The notes under the pieces: generated by a model
The model's database searches: none
Seen by the model: the letters and a program-made list of their open reading frames with translations, nothing else
What the model was told of the DNA's origin: nothing
DNA from: Nocardioides sp. CFH 31398
GTDB taxonomy: Bacteria > Actinomycetota > Actinomycetes > Propionibacteriales > Nocardioidaceae
Assembly: GCF_022436705.1 (NCBI RefSeq)
Contig: NZ_JAKUHT010000008.1
Location: forward strand, 124,001-188,000
DNA: 64,000 nucleotides
Direction of reading: 5' to 3'
In this document: one piece after another, positions 34,652-43,833 of the stretch
How positions within the stretch are numbered: position 1 is the first letter of the stretch
Layout: each line of letters starts with the position of its first letter
Program-made: the position numbers and the translations under genes

Positions 34652-35098
34652 TCAGCGGTGGTCCGGGTCCTCGCCGCCGGGTCGCCGCCGCTCGATCGCC
34701 GCGTTGGCGACGAAGCCCGCGGCTGCAGCACCGATCCCGAGGAGGAACTTCCACACGTCCTGGTTGGTGTCCGAGACGGCGATCAGCCCACCGCCGGCGG
34801 CCAGCCCCGCGGGCGCCAGGACGACGGCCCGGACGGCCCGGGAGTCCCAGGCCCGGGCGGCGAGAGTGCGGAGGCCTGCCCGTCCGGACGTGGGCTCGGC
34901 CGGGAGGTCCAGGAGCAGCGACGACAGGTCCGCCTCGGTCGTCGCCGTCAAGGCGGCCCGCTGCCGCCGGTCCAGCTCGTCCACGGAGAGCCGTCCTCGG
35001 ACGTGGTGCTCGGCCAGCAGGTCGACGCACGCGTCGCGCTCCGCGTCGCCGATGCGCATCGTCGGCTGCCCGGTCACGGTGCCCGTCGTCCGTCGCAT
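34652..35098 (-). CDS. DUF1707-domain membrane-associated protein
   Basis: 148 residues from the ATG at 35098; the open frame continues upstream but lacks a better start. Residues 15-65 match DUF1707 (MRIGDAERDACVDLLAEHHV, GRLSVDELDRRQRAAL), a short helical domain of actinobacterial membrane proteins. Two hydrophobic stretches follow (VRAVVLAPAGLAAGGGLIAV and FLLGIGAAAAGFVANAA). Function unknown. It converges with the ANTAR gene. Confidence 0.8.
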   Translation of the reverse strand: MRRTTGTVTGQPTMRIGDAERDACVDLLAEHHVRGRLSVDELDRRQRAALTATTEADLSSLLLDLPAEPTSGRAGLRTLAARAWDSRAVRAVVLAPAGLAAGGGLIAVSDTNQDVWKFLLGIGAAAAGFVANAAIERRRPGGEDPDHR

Positions 35099-35374
35099 GC
35101 TGGATGGTCGCACCGGGGGTGGGCCCTGGGGCGTCGCCACGCGGCGTGTGGCGGTCTCGTGGCTCCTCGCCGGGGCTCGGAGCACCTCGACCTCCGGTGG
35201 CCGGAGGTGATCGAGAGTGAGGAGCCCCTGGGCGACGAGCGCGTCGAGATCGCCGCTCAGCCGGGTCGTGACCACACAACCGGGTTGCGTGTTGGCTGTG
35301 ACTCAACCGGTGACCCACGGACGGCACAGTGTCGTCGCACGGCCGATCACCTCGACACGATTGCCGGCTTCCCG

Positions 35375-35487
35375 CCGGTCGAGGTGCGACGAGCTCGGCG
35401 AGGAGCCTCGAGACACGGTGGACGGTCGCGGGGCCCTTCCCGGGATCTCGAGGCTCGGCCTCGGGCGGCCTCGCACCTCGATCGCCG
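35375..35487. repeat. Dispersed palindromic repeat element (copy A)
   Basis: CCGGTCGAGGTGCGACGAGC...CCTCGAGAC (35375-35413) is an imperfect inverted copy of 35444-35487. It is the most diverged member of the family seen at 44.7, 49.1, 56.5, 58.9 and 59.6 kb. The surrounding 35099-35497 region has no gene. Confidence 0.55.
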
Positions 35488-35497
35488 GACCGGCCAC

Positions 35498-36256
35498 CTA
35501 CAGCTGGATGCCGCGGGTGAGGGCGCCGTCCACCACGAGGTTGGTGCCGCTGATGCGGCGGGCGGCTCGGCTCGCGAGGAAGACGACGGGGGCGGCGACC
35601 TCCTCGGGGGTGCCCATCTGGCCGGTGGGGTTCAGGCCGAGCGCGGTCGAGTACAGGTCCGGGTCGCCCGACTCGATGCCCGCCCACACGCCGCCCTCGA
35701 AGTAGGTGTTGCCGGGGGAGACGGTGTTGGCGCGGATGCCCTTCTCCGCGAGCTGCAGCGCGAGGCCGTGCACGTAGCCGATGATCGCCGTCTTCGCGGT
35801 GCCGTACGGGCCGGAGGCGAAGTCGGACTCACGGCCGGACACGCTCGAGATCGCGATGATCGACCCGGCGTCGCTGGCCTCCAGGTGGGGCATCGCGGCC
35901 TGCACGAGGCGGACGGTGTGCATGACGTCGACCCGCAGGCTGGCCTCCCAGCTCTCCTCGGTGTCCGGGATCGCGAGCGCGCTCACGTTGGCGACCACGA
36001 CGTCCACCCCGCCCAGGGCCTCAGCGCTCCCGGCGACCCAGGCGGCGAGGGCGGGGCCGTCGCCGACGTCGACGCTGGCGCCGTGCACGGTGCCGCGGCC
36101 GGCCAGGGCCTCGGAGACGGAGCGGACGTCGTCGGCGTTGCGGGCGCAGAAGGCGACGTGGGCGCCCTCGTCGAGGAACGCCTCGACGATCGCGCGGCCG
36201 ATGCCGCGGGTGCCGCCGGTGACGAGGACGCGGGTGCCGGTGAGCTGGAGGTCCAT
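35498..36256 (-). CDS. Short-chain dehydrogenase/reductase
   Basis: 252 residues. NAD(P) motif VTGGTRGIGRAIVE (13-26), NVSAL, and catalytic Ser...Tyr-x-x-x-Lys in ISSVSGRES...GPYGTAKTA. Classical FabG-like SDR length. It lies next to a formamidase-family gene on the same strand (39-bp gap) and beside the 2-aminobenzoyl-CoA genes; reduction of a cyclic beta- or 5-oxo intermediate after ring dearomatisation is a plausible but unproven job. Confidence 0.85.
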   Translation of the reverse strand: MDLQLTGTRVLVTGGTRGIGRAIVEAFLDEGAHVAFCARNADDVRSVSEALAGRGTVHGASVDVGDGPALAAWVAGSAEALGGVDVVVANVSALAIPDTEESWEASLRVDVMHTVRLVQAAMPHLEASDAGSIIAISSVSGRESDFASGPYGTAKTAIIGYVHGLALQLAEKGIRANTVSPGNTYFEGGVWAGIESGDPDLYSTALGLNPTGQMGTPEEVAAPVVFLASRAARRISGTNLVVDGALTRGIQL

Positions 36257-36295
36257 GGAGGGCCTTTCGGGGGAGCGGCGGGTGGTCGGGGGTGG

Positions 36296-37303
36296 TCAGA
36301 CGGAGCCGAGGGCGCGGGCGCGGTCGCGCAGCTCCGCGTGGAGCCCGTCGTACGGCGTGACCGCGGGCAGCAGGGACGTCGCCGCCTTGACCACCACGCT
36401 GTAGTTGGCGTCGACGACGTTCGCGATGGGTGCGCGGGCGACCTGCGAGAGCAGCTGGTAGGAGTCCATCGGGTCGAGGCCGCTGAGCTCGGCGACCCAG
36501 CCGACGAGGTCGGCGTTGGCGATGCGCCAGGAGTCCTCCAGCGGGCGGCTCGAGCCGATGACCATGAGGTGCTCGTCGTCCACGAGGCGGGGCCAGCCGG
36601 GTGCGCCGCCCTTGATCAGCTCGACGATCAGGGTGGTGGTCATGGCCCCCTCGACGGCGGTGCCGCAGGCCTCGCCCTCGCCCTGGCGGTAGTGGCCGTC
36701 ACCGATGGAGAACATGGCCCCCTCGACGTTGACGCCGAGGAAGCAGGTGGTGCCGGCGCGCATCTCCGGGGTGTCGGTGTTGCCGCCGAAGCGGTCCGGC
36801 ACGAGGGAGGAACGGACCTCGCCGCCGGCGGGAGCGACGCCGACCGTGCCCAGCATCGGCTCCACCGGCAGCTCGAGGCGGTGGTCGGAGTGACGGGCGG
36901 CGAAGCCGACGGTGCCGCGCTCGCGGTCGAGCTCGTAGATCCAGGTCGTGTCCGGCAGCGCCTGCTGCAGGGTGACGGTGCGGTCGGTGGACGTCATGCC
37001 GCCGAAGAACGGGATCGCGGCCGAGGCGCCGAAGTCGCGCGCGGGCTCGAGGGCCACGAGGTGCAGCGCGAGGGTGTCGCCCGGCTCCGCGCCCTCGACG
37101 TGGAACGGCCCGGACTGCGGGTTCACGAACCGCAGGTCGACCTTCTCGGCCGACAGGTCGTCGACGCTGCGCAGCGCCCCGCCGAAGGCGTCGTCCGACC
37201 AGATCCGCAGCACGCTGCCGGGCTTCACCCGCATCACGGGGGCGGCGCCGCCGAAGGTGTAGGTGTACTGCTCCCGGGTGGGCGTGTACTCGATGACGTC
37301 CAT
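36296..37303 (-). CDS. Acetamidase/formamidase family hydrolase
   Basis: 335 residues matching the FmdA/AmdA family: MRVKPGSVLRIWSDDAFGG, SGPFHVEGAEPGDTLALHLV, GTVGVAPAGGEVRSSLVPD, FGGNTDTPEMRAGTTCFLGV, FSIGDGHYRQGEGEACGTAVE. These metal-dependent enzymes hydrolyse formamide, acetamide or larger amides. Beside an anthranilate-type gene cluster it may act on an amide or formyl-amide intermediate (for example from N-formyl compounds), which is inference. It is upstream of the SDR in a two-gene operon. Confidence 0.87.
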   Translation of the reverse strand: MDVIEYTPTREQYTYTFGGAAPVMRVKPGSVLRIWSDDAFGGALRSVDDLSAEKVDLRFVNPQSGPFHVEGAEPGDTLALHLVALEPARDFGASAAIPFFGGMTSTDRTVTLQQALPDTTWIYELDRERGTVGFAARHSDHRLELPVEPMLGTVGVAPAGGEVRSSLVPDRFGGNTDTPEMRAGTTCFLGVNVEGAMFSIGDGHYRQGEGEACGTAVEGAMTTTLIVELIKGGAPGWPRLVDDEHLMVIGSSRPLEDSWRIANADLVGWVAELSGLDPMDSYQLLSQVARAPIANVVDANYSVVVKAATSLLPAVTPYDGLHAELRDRARALGSV

Positions 37304-37428
37304 GCCCGAACCTACCGCGACCGGCGTGTGACGGGGGTCCTACGACCATCGGACAACTGTCGGCCCGCCGCCTGCGTCGACAGGATCGGTGACACGTCGA
37401 CACCGACGTCCACCCACCTGGAGGACCC

Positions 37429-37845
37429 ATGACCACCACCCCCGTGCGCCGCGCCGCGGCGTCCGCCCTCGTCGCCGCGACGCTCGGCGCGAGCCTCCTC
37501 GGCGTCGCCGGCGCCCCCGCCCAGGCCTCGGGCGACGACCGCGTCGAGCGCAGCGGCAGCTGCTCCGGTCCCGGCGCGGCCCGCTGGAAGCTCAAGGCCA
37601 AGTCCGACGACGGCGGCGTCGAGGTCGAGGGCGAGGTCGACAGCAACCGCGCCGGTCAGACCTGGCAGTGGGTCATCAAGGCCGACGGCGACCTCGTCGC
37701 CCGCGGAACGTCGCGCACCCGCGGGCCCAGCGGCTCGTTCTCCGTCGAGCGTCGGGCCCGCAACGGCGCCGGGACCGAGCTGTTCACCTTCCGCGCCGAG
37801 CGCGGCGGCTCGGGCGAGGTCTGCGCCGGCAGCGTGCGCTTCTGA
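37429..37845 (+). CDS. Small secreted protein
   Basis: 138 residues with ribosome site GGAGG. A classical signal peptide (PVRRAAASALVAATLGASLL, cleavage near AQA-SG at about 34). The mature part has two cysteines (SGSCSG and EVCAG), probably a disulfide, and a beta-rich central section (VEVEGEVDSNRAGQTWQWVI, SGSFSVERRARNG). I do not recognise a domain. Confidence 0.75.
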   Translation: MTTTPVRRAAASALVAATLGASLLGVAGAPAQASGDDRVERSGSCSGPGAARWKLKAKSDDGGVEVEGEVDSNRAGQTWQWVIKADGDLVARGTSRTRGPSGSFSVERRARNGAGTELFTFRAERGGSGEVCAGSVRF

Positions 37846-37862
37846 CCCCCCGGGGACGTTGC

Positions 37863-37892
37863 TGCGACCGGGCGCTCAGGCGCCCGGTCGCA
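37863..37892. terminator. Bidirectional terminator hairpin covering the ridA stop
   Basis: TGCGACCGGGCGC (37863-37875) and GCGCCCGGTCGCA (37880-37892) are perfect inverted repeats. The 4-nt loop contains the ridA stop codon (complement of TCA, 37876-37878), so the last ridA codons form one arm. Confidence 0.75.
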
Positions 37893-38304
37893 CCAGCCGC
37901 TCGTCCGGGATCACCGCCACCCCGACGATCTCGATGAGGGCCTCCGGCTGCCACAGGGCCGTCGTCCCGATGCCCGCCATCGCCGGGTACGTCGGGCCCG
38001 CGAGCTCGCGCCAGACGCGGCCGATCTCCCGGCCGTGGGCCTGGTAGTCCGGGATGTCCGTGAGGTAGATCGTGATGCTCACGAGGTCACCGGGCTCACC
38101 GCCGGCCTCGGCCAGCGTGGTGAGGACGTTCGAGAACGCCTGACGGAACTGCTCGACGATCCCGCCCCCGACGATCCGCATGTCGGCGTCGAGCGCCGTC
38201 TGGCCCCCCAGGTGGAGCGTGTTGCCGGACAGCGTGCCGTGCGAGTAGCCGCTCGGCGCCGGGAGCGCGGCGGGGTTCACGGCCACGGGGGTCAGGTCGC
38301 TCAT
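37876..38304 (-). CDS. RidA-family enamine/imine deaminase
   Basis: 142 residues; RidA/YjgF trimer fold with HLGGQTALDADMRIVGGG, QAFSNVLTTLAEAGGEPGDLV and the anion-binding end EALIEIVGVAVIPDERLV. RidA proteins speed hydrolysis of reactive 2-amino-acrylate-type enamines and imines. In this cluster a good substrate exists in theory: the product of 2-aminobenzoyl-CoA monooxygenase/reductase is a cyclic enamine. It is divergent from the cupin-led operon by 56 bp. Confidence 0.87.
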   Translation of the reverse strand: MSDLTPVAVNPAALPAPSGYSHGTLSGNTLHLGGQTALDADMRIVGGGIVEQFRQAFSNVLTTLAEAGGEPGDLVSITIYLTDIPDYQAHGREIGRVWRELAGPTYPAMAGIGTTALWQPEALIEIVGVAVIPDERLVRPGA

Positions 38305-38360
38305 GTGACGAGGCTAGTCATCCATTGACACCTCGACAACGATCGTGCCAGAACTAGAAC

Positions 38361-38846
38361 ATGAACGCGGACCGCAGCCGGTACGTCCTCGACGGCGACC
38401 CCTCGCCCTGGGCCGACGCGAACGGGCTCGTCGTGCCCGTCGTGACCCGCGGGGGCCTGGAGCCCGACGACACCGGCCAGTCGCCGGGCGCGACGCGTGT
38501 CTCCGGGGTCAGCCCGCAGCACACGCCGGCGCAGCGCATCTGGTTCGGGCAGGTGCACAACCTGGCCGGCTTCCGCTCGGTGCCGCACCACCACGGCGAG
38601 GCGGAGACCGGGGGGTTCGTGCTCTCCGGCCGGGCCCGCATCTACTTCGGTGAGCGGTTCGAGGACTACCTCGACATGTCCGAGGGCGACTGGGTGTTCG
38701 TGCCGCCCTTCATGCCGCACGTCGAGTGCAACCTCGACCGCACCAGGCCGCTGACGTGGATGACCACCCGCACGCCCGACAACATCGTGGTCAACCTGCC
38801 GCAGGTGGCCGACGAGGAGCTGCCCGGCTGGGTGGACCGCCCGTGA
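38361..38846 (+). CDS. Cupin-domain protein
   Basis: 161 residues. One cupin barrel with metal motif 1 PHHHGEAETGGFVLSGRARI and motif 2 FVPPFMPHVECN. Small single-domain cupins are often dioxygenases, isomerases or binding proteins; the iron ligands (His-His-His-Glu) are present. It is the first gene of the operon leading to thioesterase, CoA ligase, fused monooxygenase and PaaX regulator, so it probably serves that pathway. Stop overlaps the next GTG. Confidence 0.83.
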   Translation: MNADRSRYVLDGDPSPWADANGLVVPVVTRGGLEPDDTGQSPGATRVSGVSPQHTPAQRIWFGQVHNLAGFRSVPHHHGEAETGGFVLSGRARIYFGERFEDYLDMSEGDWVFVPPFMPHVECNLDRTRPLTWMTTRTPDNIVVNLPQVADEELPGWVDRP

Positions 38847-39745
38847 GCACCTCGCGGACCTTCACCGACGCCGTCACGCTCGTGGAGGCGGAGGCCGAGC
38901 ACCTCGACGTCGCGTTCACCGCGACGACCCAGCCCTGCCCCTGGCCCAAGGCGTACGGCGGCGACCTGGTCGCCCAGGCCGTCGCGGCGGCCGTGCGGAC
39001 GGTCGAGGGCAAGACGTTGCACTCGATGCACTCCTACTTCATGCGGCCCGCCGACATCGGCGCGGAGATCCGCCACGAGGTCGAGCTGCTGCGCGACGGC
39101 CGCGGCTACGCCACCCGCCAGGTCCGCGCCTACCAGCACGGCAGGTGCGTCCACGTCAGCCTCGCGTCGTTCGCCGCGGGCGAGGCAAGCGGCAGCGTCA
39201 GCAGCGCGGTGCCCTCCGACCTGCCCGGGCCGGACGGGCTGCCGACCTCGGCGGCGTACCTGGAGGGTCGCGAGGGCGGCACGTCGACCGAGGATTCCCG
39301 CGCCTACTGGTCCGGCGGCCGCAGCTTCGACATGCGCCACGTGCCGGGCCCCGTCTACCTGACCGTGGACGGCGGCCGCGCGCCGTACCAGGCCGTCTGG
39401 GTCAGGCCGTACGACGCGCTGCGGGCCGTCGAGGGCCTCACCGACGCCCAGCGCGACCTGGCCGCCCTGGCGTACGTGTGCGACTACACGATCCTCGAGC
39501 CCCTCCTGCGGGTGCTGGGCCGGCCGTGGGCCGAACCCGGGCTCGTGACGGCCAGCCTCGACCACGCCATGTGGTTCCACCGCACGCCCCCGGCGGGCTG
39601 GATGGACGACTGGCTGCTCTACGCCCAGGAGGCCGTGTCCGCCGAGCACGGCCGGGGACTCGGGCTCGGGCGGTTCTTCACCCCCGACGGCACCCACGTC
39701 GCCACCGTCGCCCAGGAGGGCATGCTGCGGGAGCCGGCGCCGTGA
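38843..39745 (+). CDS. Acyl-CoA thioesterase II (TesB-like)
   Basis: 300 residues from a GTG overlapping the cupin stop. Double hotdog fold: YGGDLVAQAVAAAVRTVEGK, HSMHSYFMRPADIGAEIRHE, RQVRAYQHGRCVHVSLASF, and second domain YTILEPLLRVLGRPW...SLDHAMWFHRTPP with the Asp-Gln type active-site region. It would release CoA from aromatic or alicyclic thioesters and may protect the CoA pool when the pathway stalls. The stop overlaps the ligase GTG. Confidence 0.88.
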   Translation: MSTSRTFTDAVTLVEAEAEHLDVAFTATTQPCPWPKAYGGDLVAQAVAAAVRTVEGKTLHSMHSYFMRPADIGAEIRHEVELLRDGRGYATRQVRAYQHGRCVHVSLASFAAGEASGSVSSAVPSDLPGPDGLPTSAAYLEGREGGTSTEDSRAYWSGGRSFDMRHVPGPVYLTVDGGRAPYQAVWVRPYDALRAVEGLTDAQRDLAALAYVCDYTILEPLLRVLGRPWAEPGLVTASLDHAMWFHRTPPAGWMDDWLLYAQEAVSAEHGRGLGLGRFFTPDGTHVATVAQEGMLREPAP

Positions 39746-41427
39746 CGCGGCTGCTCACCCGGGCCGCACTGCGGCCCTCGGCGCACGTCGACACCTTCAC
39801 CCGCGACCACCTCCCGCCGGCCGAGCTGTGGCCCACGATCGAGCTCACCCTGCCCGAGCTGCGGGAGGTCGGCGACACCTACAACGCCGGGAGCGCGCTC
39901 CTCGCGGGCACCATCGGTCGTCTCGGGGGCGACCGTGTCGCCCTGCGGACGCCGGAGGGCGAGAGGTGGACCTACGCCGAGCTCGACCGGACGTCGGACC
40001 AGGTCGCCCAGGTTCTCGTCGACGACCTCGGCGTGGTGCCCGGCAACCGCGTGCTGCTGCGCGCGCCGAACACCCCGTGGACGGTCGCCTGCTGGCTCGG
40101 CGTCCTGAAGGCGGGGGCCGTCGCCGTGACCACCTTCGCGGCCCTCCGGGCCCGGGAGCTGGGTCCGGTCGTCGGGCGCACCGGCCCCGCGGTCGCTCTC
40201 GTCGACCACCGGTTCACCGCCGACGTGGCCGACCTCGCGACCGACGCGCTCCCCGGCCCGTTCCGCGTCGTCACCGTCGGCGCGGACGACCCCGCCGACC
40301 TCACCGTGCTCGCCGCCGCGAAGCCGGGTGACTTCACCCCGGTCGCCACGAGCGCGGACGACGTGGCGCTGCTCTGCCCGACGTCCGGCAGCACCGGCGT
40401 CCCCAAGATCACCATGCACACGCACCGCGACCTGCTCGCGATCGAGGCCACCTTCGGCCGCCACGTCCTGCGCCTGGAGCCGGACGACGTCGTCGCCTGC
40501 ACCGCGCCGTTCGCGTTCACGTTCGGGCTCGGGATGCTCGTCGTCTTCCCGCTGCACGCCGGGGCGAGCGCGCTGCTCGTCGAGGCGGCCGCGCCACCGG
40601 TCGTCGCCGACCTGGTCGCCGAGCACGGCGTGACGGTCCTGGCGACGGCGCCGACGTCGTACAAGCAGATGATCAAGGCCGGCAGGGTCGGCCGTCTCGC
40701 CGGCCTGCGGACCGCGGTCAGCGCGGGGGAGCACATCCCCGCCCACACCTGGCGCCGGCTGCGCGACGAGATCGGGCTCGAGGTCGTCGACGGCATCGGC
40801 TCCACCGAGCTGCTGCACATCTTCATCTCCGCCGCCGGCCCCGACATCCGCCCCGGCGCGACCGGGAGGCCGGTGCCAGGCTGGCGGGCGACGGTCCTGG
40901 ACCCGCTGGGGCAGGAGGTCGGGCCGGGCGTCCAGGGCCGGCTCGCGGTGATCGGGCCGGTGGGCTGCCGCTACCTCGACGACGAGCGTCAGCGCGCCTA
41001 CGTCTCCGGTGGCTGGAACCTCACCGGCGACACCTTCGTGCGCGACGAGGACGGTTACTTCACCTACTGCGCCCGGGCCGACGACATGATCGTGTCGTCG
41101 GGCTACAACATCGGCGCCCCCGAGGTCGAGGCGGCCATCGACACCCACCCGGGGGTGGCCGAGGCTGCGGTGGTCGCGAAGCCCGACCCCGAGCGCGGCT
41201 CGATCGTCTGCGCGTTCGTCGTCCCCCGCGAGGGGGCCGACGTCGGCGAGGCGCTCGCAGAGGACATCCAGGCGCACGTCAAGCGGACCATCGCGCCCTA
41301 CAAGTACCCGCGGGAGGTGCGCTTCGTCGACACGCTCCCGCGCAACACGAACGGCAAGCTTCAGCACTACCGGCTGCGCCGGCAGGTCGAGGCCGAGGCC
41401 GGCAGCCCGGAAGGAGCGACGCCATGA
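39742..41427 (+). CDS. 2-aminobenzoate-CoA ligase (benzoate-CoA ligase family)
   Basis: 561 residues from a GTG overlapping the thioesterase stop. Adenylate-forming enzyme motifs: LLCPTSGSTGVPKITMHTH, DGIGSTELLHIF, GWNLTGDTFVRDEDGYFTYC and the C-terminal lysine motif LPRNTNGKLQHYRL. The sequence class is the aryl-CoA ligases that use benzoate or anthranilate. Directly upstream of the fused monooxygenase/reductase (4-bp overlap), it should supply 2-aminobenzoyl-CoA; salicylate is an alternative substrate that sequence alone cannot exclude. Confidence 0.8.
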   Translation: MTRLLTRAALRPSAHVDTFTRDHLPPAELWPTIELTLPELREVGDTYNAGSALLAGTIGRLGGDRVALRTPEGERWTYAELDRTSDQVAQVLVDDLGVVPGNRVLLRAPNTPWTVACWLGVLKAGAVAVTTFAALRARELGPVVGRTGPAVALVDHRFTADVADLATDALPGPFRVVTVGADDPADLTVLAAAKPGDFTPVATSADDVALLCPTSGSTGVPKITMHTHRDLLAIEATFGRHVLRLEPDDVVACTAPFAFTFGLGMLVVFPLHAGASALLVEAAAPPVVADLVAEHGVTVLATAPTSYKQMIKAGRVGRLAGLRTAVSAGEHIPAHTWRRLRDEIGLEVVDGIGSTELLHIFISAAGPDIRPGATGRPVPGWRATVLDPLGQEVGPGVQGRLAVIGPVGCRYLDDERQRAYVSGGWNLTGDTFVRDEDGYFTYCARADDMIVSSGYNIGAPEVEAAIDTHPGVAEAAVVAKPDPERGSIVCAFVVPREGADVGEALAEDIQAHVKRTIAPYKYPREVRFVDTLPRNTNGKLQHYRLRRQVEAEAGSPEGATP

Positions 41428-43799
41428 GGATCGCGGTCGTGGGCGGCGGACCCGGAGGGCTCTACTTCGCCGCCCTGATGAAGGGCCTCGACGCCGGCCA
41501 CGAGATCACCGTCTGGGAGCGCAACGCCCCCGACGACACCTTCGGCTTCGGCGTGGTGTTCTCCGACGAGACCCTCGGCAGCATCGAGGGCGCCGACACG
41601 GTCGTCCACGCGCACATGGAGCGGGCGTTCGCCCGGTGGACCGACATCGACACCGACGTCGACGGCACGACGTTCACCGTCGGCGGGCAGGGGTTCGCGG
41701 CCATGGGGCGCAAGGACCTGCTGCGGGTGCTCCAGCAGCGGGTCGCCGACCTCGGGGTCACGGTGCACTACCGGACCGAGGCGCCCGACGTCGACGGGCT
41801 GCGGGCGTCGTACGACCTGGTGCTGGCCTGCGACGGCGTGAACTCCGCCGTCCGCACGCGCTACGCCGACGCCTTCGGTCCGTCGCTCGACCGCCGGCGC
41901 AACAAGTACATCTGGTTCGGGACCGACCTGGTCCTCGAGGCGTTCCAGTTCGTGGTGAAGCAGACCCGCTGGGGCACGATGCAGATCCACGGCTACCCGT
42001 TCTCCGCGACGGGCTCCACGTTCATCGTCGAGATGCACGACGACGTCTGGCGACGCGCCGGCCTCGACGCGACCGAGGACCGCACCTACGCGCCCGGCGA
42101 GTCCGACACCTACGCCGCCGAGCGGGTCGCCGAGATCTTCGCCGACGAGCTGAAGGGCCACCGGGTGCTGCTCAACAACTCGAGGTGGCTGAGCTTCACC
42201 ACGGTCCGCAACGAGCGCTGGTACGACGGCAACGTGGTGCTGCTCGGCGACGCCGCCCACACCGCGCACTTCTCCATCGGCTCCGGCACGAAGCTCGCGA
42301 TGGAGGACGCGTTGGCCCTGGCCGCGTGCCTGCACGAGCACCCGACCACGCAGGCCGCGCTGGCGGCGTACCAGCAGGAGCGCAAGCCCGTCGTGGAGTC
42401 GACGCAGCGCGCCGCGCAAGCCTCGCTCGAGTGGTTCGAGAACATCGGCATGTACGCCGACCAGGAGCCCGCCCAGCTCGTCTTCAACCTGCTGACGCGC
42501 TCGCGACGCATCACGTTCTCGAACCTCCAGGAGCGCGACGCCGAGTTCGCCCAGCGGATGGAGCGGGAGTTCGCCCGGCAGCAGGGTGCGCACCCCGGCG
42601 CCGACCCGGCGGACCCCGGCCCCGCGATGTTCCAGCCCGGCCGCATCGGCCCGCTGGAGCTGAGGAACCGGGTGATCCTCTCGCCGATGGACATGTACGT
42701 CGCGACCGACGGCGTGCCCGACGAGTTCCACCTCGTGCACCTCGGGTCGAAGGCGCTCGGCGGCGCCGGCCTGGTGATGACCGAGATGACCTGCGTGTCG
42801 CCCGAGGGGCGGATCACCCCCGGCTGCCCGGGCCTGTGGACCGACGAGCAGCGGGACGCGTGGCGCCGGGTCGTCGACTTCGTCCACTCCCGCACGGCCG
42901 CGAGGATCGGCCTCCAGCTCGGTCACTCCGGCCGCAAAGGCTCGACGCGGCTGATGTGGGAGGGCATGGACGAGCCCCTCGACGAGGGCAACTGGGAGGT
43001 CGTCGGCCCGTCGGCACTGCCGTACGGCGAGGGCTGCCACGTGCCGCGCGAGGCCACCGAGGACGACCTGCGCGCGATCACCGCGCAGTTCGTGGACGCC
43101 GCCCGCCGCGGCGTCGAGGCCGGCTTCGACCTGGTCGAGGTGCACGCGGCGCACGGCTACCTGCTGTCGTCGTTCCTCTCGCCGGTGTCGAACCGGCGCA
43201 CCGACGCGTACGGGGGCTCCCTGGAGAACCGCCTGCGCTTCCCGCTGGAGGTCTTCGACGCCGTGCGGGAGGTCGTGCCCGACTCCGTGCCGGTGACGGT
43301 GCGCATCTCCGCCACCGACTGGCTGCCGGACGGCAACACCGACGAGGACGGCGTCGAGATCGCGCGCGCCTTCGTGGAGCACGGCGCCGCCGCGATCGAC
43401 GTCTCCTCGGGACAGGTGAGCAAGGACGAGCAGCCGGCGTTCGGTCGCAGCTACCAGACGCCGTTCGCCGACAAGATCCGTCACCGGGTCGCAGAGCCCG
43501 CGGGCGCCGCCGTCATCGCGGTCGGCGCGATCTCGTCGTACGACGACGTGAACTCGATCCTGCTCGCCGGTCGCGCGGACTTCTGCGCCCTGGGCCGCAC
43601 GCACCTGCACCACCCCAACTGGACCCTGGCCGCCGCGGCGGAGCAGGACTACGTCGGGCCCGGGGCCGAGTGGCCGGAGTCGTTCGCGGCCGGTCGGCGC
43701 AAGCCGCCGAGCGCGCGCACCGACAAGGTGCCGCCGCGACTGGCGCTGCTGCGGGAGGGCGCGCACGACGTGCACGTGAGGTGGACGCCGACGCCGTGA
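41424..43799 (+). CDS. Fused FAD monooxygenase / Old-Yellow-Enzyme protein: 2-aminobenzoyl-CoA monooxygenase-reductase (or salicylyl-CoA 5-hydroxylase type)
   Basis: 791 residues. Residues 1-385 are a salicylate-hydroxylase-like FAD monooxygenase (VVGGGPGGLYFA, DGVNSAVRTRYA, LLGDAAHTAHFSIGSG). From about 401 follows a complete OYE domain (MFQPGRIGPLELRNRVILSP, EVHAAHGYLLSSFLSP, RTDAYGGSLENR, AVGAISSYDDVNSILLAGRA). The fusion is that of Azoarcus evansii 2-aminobenzoyl-CoA monooxygenase/reductase, which hydroxylates and then reduces the ring to 2-amino-5-oxocyclohex-1-ene-carbonyl-CoA. Database names often call it bifunctional salicylyl-CoA 5-hydroxylase/oxidoreductase. RidA next door favours the amino substrate. 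No frameshift or missing motif seen. Confidence 0.87.
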   Translation: MRIAVVGGGPGGLYFAALMKGLDAGHEITVWERNAPDDTFGFGVVFSDETLGSIEGADTVVHAHMERAFARWTDIDTDVDGTTFTVGGQGFAAMGRKDLLRVLQQRVADLGVTVHYRTEAPDVDGLRASYDLVLACDGVNSAVRTRYADAFGPSLDRRRNKYIWFGTDLVLEAFQFVVKQTRWGTMQIHGYPFSATGSTFIVEMHDDVWRRAGLDATEDRTYAPGESDTYAAERVAEIFADELKGHRVLLNNSRWLSFTTVRNERWYDGNVVLLGDAAHTAHFSIGSGTKLAMEDALALAACLHEHPTTQAALAAYQQERKPVVESTQRAAQASLEWFENIGMYADQEPAQLVFNLLTRSRRITFSNLQERDAEFAQRMEREFARQQGAHPGADPADPGPAMFQPGRIGPLELRNRVILSPMDMYVATDGVPDEFHLVHLGSKALGGAGLVMTEMTCVSPEGRITPGCPGLWTDEQRDAWRRVVDFVHSRTAARIGLQLGHSGRKGSTRLMWEGMDEPLDEGNWEVVGPSALPYGEGCHVPREATEDDLRAITAQFVDAARRGVEAGFDLVEVHAAHGYLLSSFLSPVSNRRTDAYGGSLENRLRFPLEVFDAVREVVPDSVPVTVRISATDWLPDGNTDEDGVEIARAFVEHGAAAIDVSSGQVSKDEQPAFGRSYQTPFADKIRHRVAEPAGAAVIAVGAISSYDDVNSILLAGRADFCALGRTHLHHPNWTLAAAAEQDYVGPGAEWPESFAAGRRKPPSARTDKVPPRLALLREGAHDVHVRWTPTP

Positions 43800-43833
43800 C
43801 GTGGGCGGGGCGGGCCCGGGGGAGGATGGCGGC